A stretch of DNA of 51,934 nucleotides from Kiritimatiellia bacterium (GTDB lineage Bacteria; Verrucomicrobiota; Kiritimatiellia; JAFGHX01): the NCBI GenBank assembly GCA_016929905.1, contig JAFGHX010000168.1, positions 1 through 51,934 on the forward strand. The letters are read 5' to 3'. The notes below the pieces were generated by a model, which saw nothing but the letters and a program-made list of their open reading frames with translations, was not told the origin of the DNA and ran no database searches. The first letter of the stretch is position 1. Each line of letters begins with the position of its first letter. Made by a program: the position numbers and the translations under genes. Positions 49,267-51,934 of the stretch are shown here, one piece after another.

Positions 49267-50039
49267 TGAGCTCGAACGGACGAGTGGGAATGCTGCTCGA
49301 CACCTCGAAGTGCATGGGCTGCCGCGGCTGCCAGGTGGCCTGCAAGCAGTGGAATCAGCTCCATGCCGAGAAGACCGAGTTCACGGGTACGTATCAGAAT
49401 CCGCCGCAGCTCGCCGGCCAGACGTGGACGCTGATTACGTTCAACGAACTCCCGGGAAAAGGGCCGAACGGTGCCCCAAAATGGCTGTTCCGCAAGGAAC
49501 AATGCCATCACTGCGGGGAAGCCACCTGCCTGCAGGTTTGCCCCACCGGCGCCATCCGCAAGAGCAAGGAAGGGATCGTCTATATCGACCAGGGCATCTG
49601 TGCCGGCTGCAAGTACTGCGTCGAGACATGCCCCTTCCACGTCCCGCACCCGGACCACAGCACCGGCACGGCACGCAAGTGCTGGCTGTGCATGGACCGC
49701 GTTGTCAACGGCCTGATGCCTGCCTGCGCGACCGCCTGCCCGACCGGCGCCGTCCAGTTCGGGCCCTGGGACGAGATGCTGGCTGCCGCCAAGGCCCGCG
49801 TCGCCACCCTCAAGCAGGACGGACAGCAGGCGCAGGTCTACGGGGATGAAAGCATGCTCGGCGGGTTGGGGGTCATGTACGTCCTCACCGAGCCGCCGGA
49901 AGCGTACGGGTTGCCCGCACAGCCCAGGCTGCCGCACGCCAGAATCGCCGTGAAATGGCTGCTCGGCGTCATTCCGGGGTTGGCCATCCTCATCGCGGTC
50001 TTTAAATCGTTGCGCAAGGAAGCCGAAGCCAAGGCATAG
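49266..50039 (+). CDS. fdhB: Formate dehydrogenase iron-sulfur subunit, membrane-anchored
   Basis: The 257-residue protein has four ferredoxin-type [4Fe-4S] motifs: CMGCRGCQVACK, CHHCGEATCLQVCP, CAGCKYCVETCP and CWLCMDR with CATACP. It ends in a single membrane helix (VKWLLGVIPGLAILIAVF), as in FdnH. It carries electrons from FdhA to the membrane subunit. A perfect Shine-Dalgarno (AAGGAGGTGA) lies inside the end of fdhA, and the ATG shares one base with its stop. It has no signal of its own and is probably exported with FdhA. Confidence 0.92.
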   Translation: MSSNGRVGMLLDTSKCMGCRGCQVACKQWNQLHAEKTEFTGTYQNPPQLAGQTWTLITFNELPGKGPNGAPKWLFRKEQCHHCGEATCLQVCPTGAIRKSKEGIVYIDQGICAGCKYCVETCPFHVPHPDHSTGTARKCWLCMDRVVNGLMPACATACPTGAVQFGPWDEMLAAAKARVATLKQDGQQAQVYGDESMLGGLGVMYVLTEPPEAYGLPAQPRLPHARIAVKWLLGVIPGLAILIAVFKSLRKEAEAKA

Positions 50040-50052
50040 GAGGGTCCTAACA

Positions 50053-50910
50053 ATGGAACACTATAACTGGGGTTTGCCGGTTGCCATAGATCTGTTCTGC
50101 GCCGGGCTCGGCGCGGGCGCCTTCATGCTCGCCGTCATGGCTCAGCTCGCCGGCGACCGGCGCTATCGCAGCGTCAGCCTCGCCGGCGCCCTGCTGGCCC
50201 CCTGGCCTGTCATTCTCGGCGTCTTGCTGCTGGTCGTCGATCTCGGCCGGCCGTTCCGCTTCTGGGAAATGCTGCTCAGGCGCGGGCCCGGTCTGATCAT
50301 GCTCAGCCCGACGTCGACCATGTCCATTGGGTCATGGCTCTTGACGATCTTCGTGATCCTGTCGCTGGTCTACCTGCTGGTCTCGCTGGTCACCATCCCG
50401 TTCCCGTGGGGCGCGCCCGTGCGCAGCTTCTTCGGGATCATCGGGCTGCCCATCGCGCTGGCGGTGACCATCTACACCGGCGTGCTGCTCGCCGCCAGCC
50501 CGAACCCGGTCTGGAACGTCTGGGTCTTGCCCGTTGTCTTCGTCTGCTCCGCCATCGCAACCGGCGTGGCATGCGTGATATTCTGGTTGGCCCTCATCCA
50601 GCTCCTGAACAGAAACGCCAAGTTCCCCGTGCCCAAGCTCACGCGCATGAACAGCGGCATCATTCTGTTCCAGCTCGTCTTCGTGATCGTGTTGCTGGTC
50701 ATGGGCGGGCTGCTCAAACCGATCAGCAGCGCCGGGTTGGCCGGCCTGTGGTGGGTCGGCGCCATCGTGCTCGGCCTCGTCGTGCCCGTCCTTTCGGGCT
50801 TGAAGGGGGAGCGCAAGCCGTTCGCCGCGCTCGTCATTGCCACGCTCGTGATGCTCGGCGGTCTCTTCCTGAGGTACGTCATCCTCATCGCCGGCCAAAC
50901 GGTGGTGTAG
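50053..50910 (+). CDS. fdhC: NrfD/PsrC-like membrane subunit of formate dehydrogenase
   Basis: The 285-residue protein has eight predicted membrane helices and starts MEHYNWGLPVAIDLFCAGLGAGAFML, the usual NrfD beginning with the conserved charged residue near helix 1. The LDLGRPFRFWEM-type block (VVDLGRPFRFWEML) follows. It takes the place of the cytochrome b subunit (FdnI) of E. coli and exchanges electrons with the quinone pool. GGAGG lies 10 bases before the ATG. It is the last gene of the operon. Confidence 0.9.
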   Translation: MEHYNWGLPVAIDLFCAGLGAGAFMLAVMAQLAGDRRYRSVSLAGALLAPWPVILGVLLLVVDLGRPFRFWEMLLRRGPGLIMLSPTSTMSIGSWLLTIFVILSLVYLLVSLVTIPFPWGAPVRSFFGIIGLPIALAVTIYTGVLLAASPNPVWNVWVLPVVFVCSAIATGVACVIFWLALIQLLNRNAKFPVPKLTRMNSGIILFQLVFVIVLLVMGGLLKPISSAGLAGLWWVGAIVLGLVVPVLSGLKGERKPFAALVIATLVMLGGLFLRYVILIAGQTVV

Positions 50911-50931
50911 GCCAGACATCAGCCAAACCAG

Positions 50932-50972
50932 ACGGCCGTCCCGGGGCAGCCCGGGGCGGCCGTTTGCTTTTT
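50932..50972 (+). terminator. Rho-independent terminator after fdhC
   Basis: Stem ACGGCCG-T-CCCGGG, loop GCAG, and CCCGGG-G-CGGCCGT (50932-50963), then TTGCTTTTT. A strong, GC-rich terminator for the hdr-flx-fdh operon, 21 bases behind the stop codon. Confidence 0.88.
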
Positions 50973-51015
50973 CGCGTGCCGCCGTCCGCGCGCGCTCGCC
51001 TTCGTCCTAATCTTT

Positions 51016-51078
51016 GTCTTGCCCTATAGAGAGCCGTTCGGCTGGCCGCCAGCCGAACGGCTCTTTCTAGGGCAAGAC
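51016..51078. terminator. 63-base near-perfect hairpin between convergent genes
   Basis: Outer arms GTCTTGCCCTA / TAGGGCAAGAC (11 bp) and inner arms GAGCCGTTCGGCTGG / CCAGCCGAACGGCTC (15 bp) surround a CCG loop. A 4-by-4 partly paired step (TAGA opposite TTTC) lies between the arms. It ends 19 bases before the stop of the minus-strand peroxiredoxin gene. It may serve as that gene's terminator or as a barrier to read-through from both sides. No long T-run flanks it, so it could also be a palindromic repeat. Confidence 0.6.
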
Positions 51079-51097
51079 GAAGAGGCGGGGCAGGGGC

Positions 51098-51679
51098 CTA
51101 CTTCAGCTTGTCCAGCTCGTTCAGCAGGACGTCCAGCGGCGGGCGTTCGTTGATGTCGTGTACGTCGATGTAGCGGATGATCCCCTGCTTGTCGATGACG
51201 AACAGCGCCCGTTCCGTGGTGCCGTCCGAACGCAGCACGCCGTACCTCTGGGCCGTCTCTCCGTGCGGCCAGAAGTCGGAGAGCACGGGGAACCACATGG
51301 AACCCAGATCCTTTGTCCACGCGTAGAGGGTCGGCGTATTGTCCGCCGTGATGCCGAGGATGACGGTGTCGCGTTTCTCGAACACCGGCCGCGCAATGTT
51401 GTAGCCCGGCCACTGTGCCGAACAGACCGGCGTCCACGCCGCCGGAACGAAGGAAAGCACCACATGCTTCTTGCCGCGGTAGTCCTTCAGCGACACCAGG
51501 CTCCCGTCCGTGGCCCGAAGCGTGAAGTCCGGCGCCGGCTCGCCCACCTGCACGGCCAGGCGGCTGTCGCGCGCCGTCAGTTGCCCGGGGCTGTAAATCA
51601 GTTCCTTCTTCGGTTCGTTTTCGCCCGCCCAGGCCGCAAACGCGGCCGCCAGAATGACCGGCGTCAGCAGTCTCTTCAT
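51098..51679 (-). CDS. Exported peroxiredoxin (AhpC/TSA family)
   Basis: The 193-residue protein has a signal peptide (LLTPVILAAAFAAWAG), then GEPAPDFTLRATDGSLVSL. The peroxidatic Cys sits in AAWTPVCSAQWPG, where the usual PxxxTPVCTxE has become TPVCSAQ. LGITADNTPTLYAW and a late ALFVIDKQGIIRY complete the thioredoxin fold. It removes peroxides outside the cytoplasm, perhaps protecting the periplasmic formate dehydrogenase. GGGAGG precedes ATG 51679. A resolving Cys is not visible downstream, so a 1-Cys mechanism is likely. Confidence 0.9.
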   Translation of the reverse strand: MKRLLTPVILAAAFAAWAGENEPKKELIYSPGQLTARDSRLAVQVGEPAPDFTLRATDGSLVSLKDYRGKKHVVLSFVPAAWTPVCSAQWPGYNIARPVFEKRDTVILGITADNTPTLYAWTKDLGSMWFPVLSDFWPHGETAQRYGVLRSDGTTERALFVIDKQGIIRYIDVHDINERPPLDVLLNELDKLK

Positions 51680-51752
51680 CGTGCCTGCCTCCCTCTCATC
51701 CCCGCTCCGGATCCATGCACTCTACACCCAGCCGTTCCACGGCCCCGTCCCA

Positions 51753-51827
51753 TGACCTCTGACCTCTAGCCTGAGATGTCCCCGACTTCCCCTCGAGAAC
51801 TTACTCGAGAACTTGCTCGCGAACCCC
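51753..51827. repeat. Short tandem arrays upstream of the peroxiredoxin gene
   Basis: Heptads TGACCTC, TGACCTC, TAGCCTG (51753-51773) are followed by three 12-base units CTCGAGAACTTA, CTCGAGAACTTG, CTCGCGAACCCC (51792-51827). No gene is seen between 51680 and the window end; the region also ends in the hairpin described next. Confidence 0.6.
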
Positions 51828-51898
51828 CGCCGCAGCGGCGGAATCGACCACCTTCGCGCAGCGCTTCGGCGGGCGCAGCACGACTACGCCCAGGGCTT

Positions 51899-51925
51899 CC
51901 GCCGTCGCTCTACGAGCTATGGCGG
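51899..51925. repeat. REP-like hairpin at the right edge
   Basis: CCGCC (51899-51903) and GGCGG (51921-51925) flank an inner perfect hairpin GCTC-TAC-GAGC (51907-51917) with GTC opposite TAT. It looks like a dispersed palindromic repeat and probably continues beyond the window. Confidence 0.45.
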
Positions 51926-51934
51926 ACAAGTCGG

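Noticed and set aside
1..51934. CRISPR array, prophage or integrated plasmid
   Set aside because: No regularly spaced direct repeats with unique spacers, and no integrase, transposase, capsid or replication genes were seen; the tandem arrays are too short in period.

Overview
The window is GC-rich bacterial chromosome (no phage, plasmid, CRISPR, tRNA or rRNA seen) from an anaerobe or facultative anaerobe with a Gram-negative-type envelope. The mix of a heptose-bisphosphate phosphatase, a Tat-exported selenocysteine formate dehydrogenase, a giant alpha-2-macroglobulin, VIT/VWA and ARPP-1 proteins, and intergenic seven-base repeat arrays with GC-rich hairpins recalls uncultured PVC-superphylum genomes (Kiritimatiellota-like). 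That placement is an inference from gene style, not from a marker gene.

Region by region: (1) 1-10983 is a surface-polysaccharide region: dTDP-rhamnose genes rfbD and rfbB, two small conserved proteins, a polytopic glycosyltransferase-like protein, a GT2 enzyme, methyltransferases, a decapitated SGNH hydrolase, and a dinB-GT4 pair on the minus strand. (2) 11047-12703 (minus) holds a radical SAM protein and a methyltransferase. (3) 12990-23671 (plus) is one tight operon of eleven genes, mostly with 4-base ATGA overlaps. It carries homologues of all four enzymes that build cytidine diphosphoramidate for the O-methyl phosphoramidate capsule decoration of Campylobacter jejuni (Cj1415 to Cj1418 types). 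With them are a methyltransferase, a formyltransferase, GmhB, a CDP-glycerol phosphotransferase-like protein and a membrane sulfatase-fold protein. The glutamine-kinase homologue is fused to a TagD-like cytidylyltransferase. This is the most interesting system in the window. (4) 23779-35858 holds the large secreted proteins (alpha-2-macroglobulin, VIT/VWA, ARPP-1 family) on the minus strand, with a GT4 and a sulfotransferase-like gene between them on plus. (5) 36294-37963 is a ruined selenium locus: the start of a YedE-type transporter joined in frame to the tail of a class V aminotransferase, an FkbM methyltransferase on the other strand, then the tail of selD. (6) 38210-50910 is an energy operon hdrC-hdrB-hdrA-flxD-flxC-flxB-flxA followed by fdhA-fdhB-fdhC. 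fdhA is read through an in-frame TGA that is almost certainly selenocysteine. (7) A very strong hairpin separates this operon from a convergent exported peroxiredoxin, and the right end is repeat-rich.

How the parts fit: the Flx-Hdr set should exchange electrons between NADH, ferredoxin and a thiol/disulfide carrier. The periplasmic formate dehydrogenase delivers electrons to the quinone pool through an NrfD-like subunit. The polysaccharide regions would build a rhamnose-containing surface glycan that may carry phosphoramidate, formyl, methyl and glycerol-phosphate groups. The formate dehydrogenase needs selenocysteine, yet the selenium genes beside it are broken, so intact copies must lie elsewhere if the enzyme is made.
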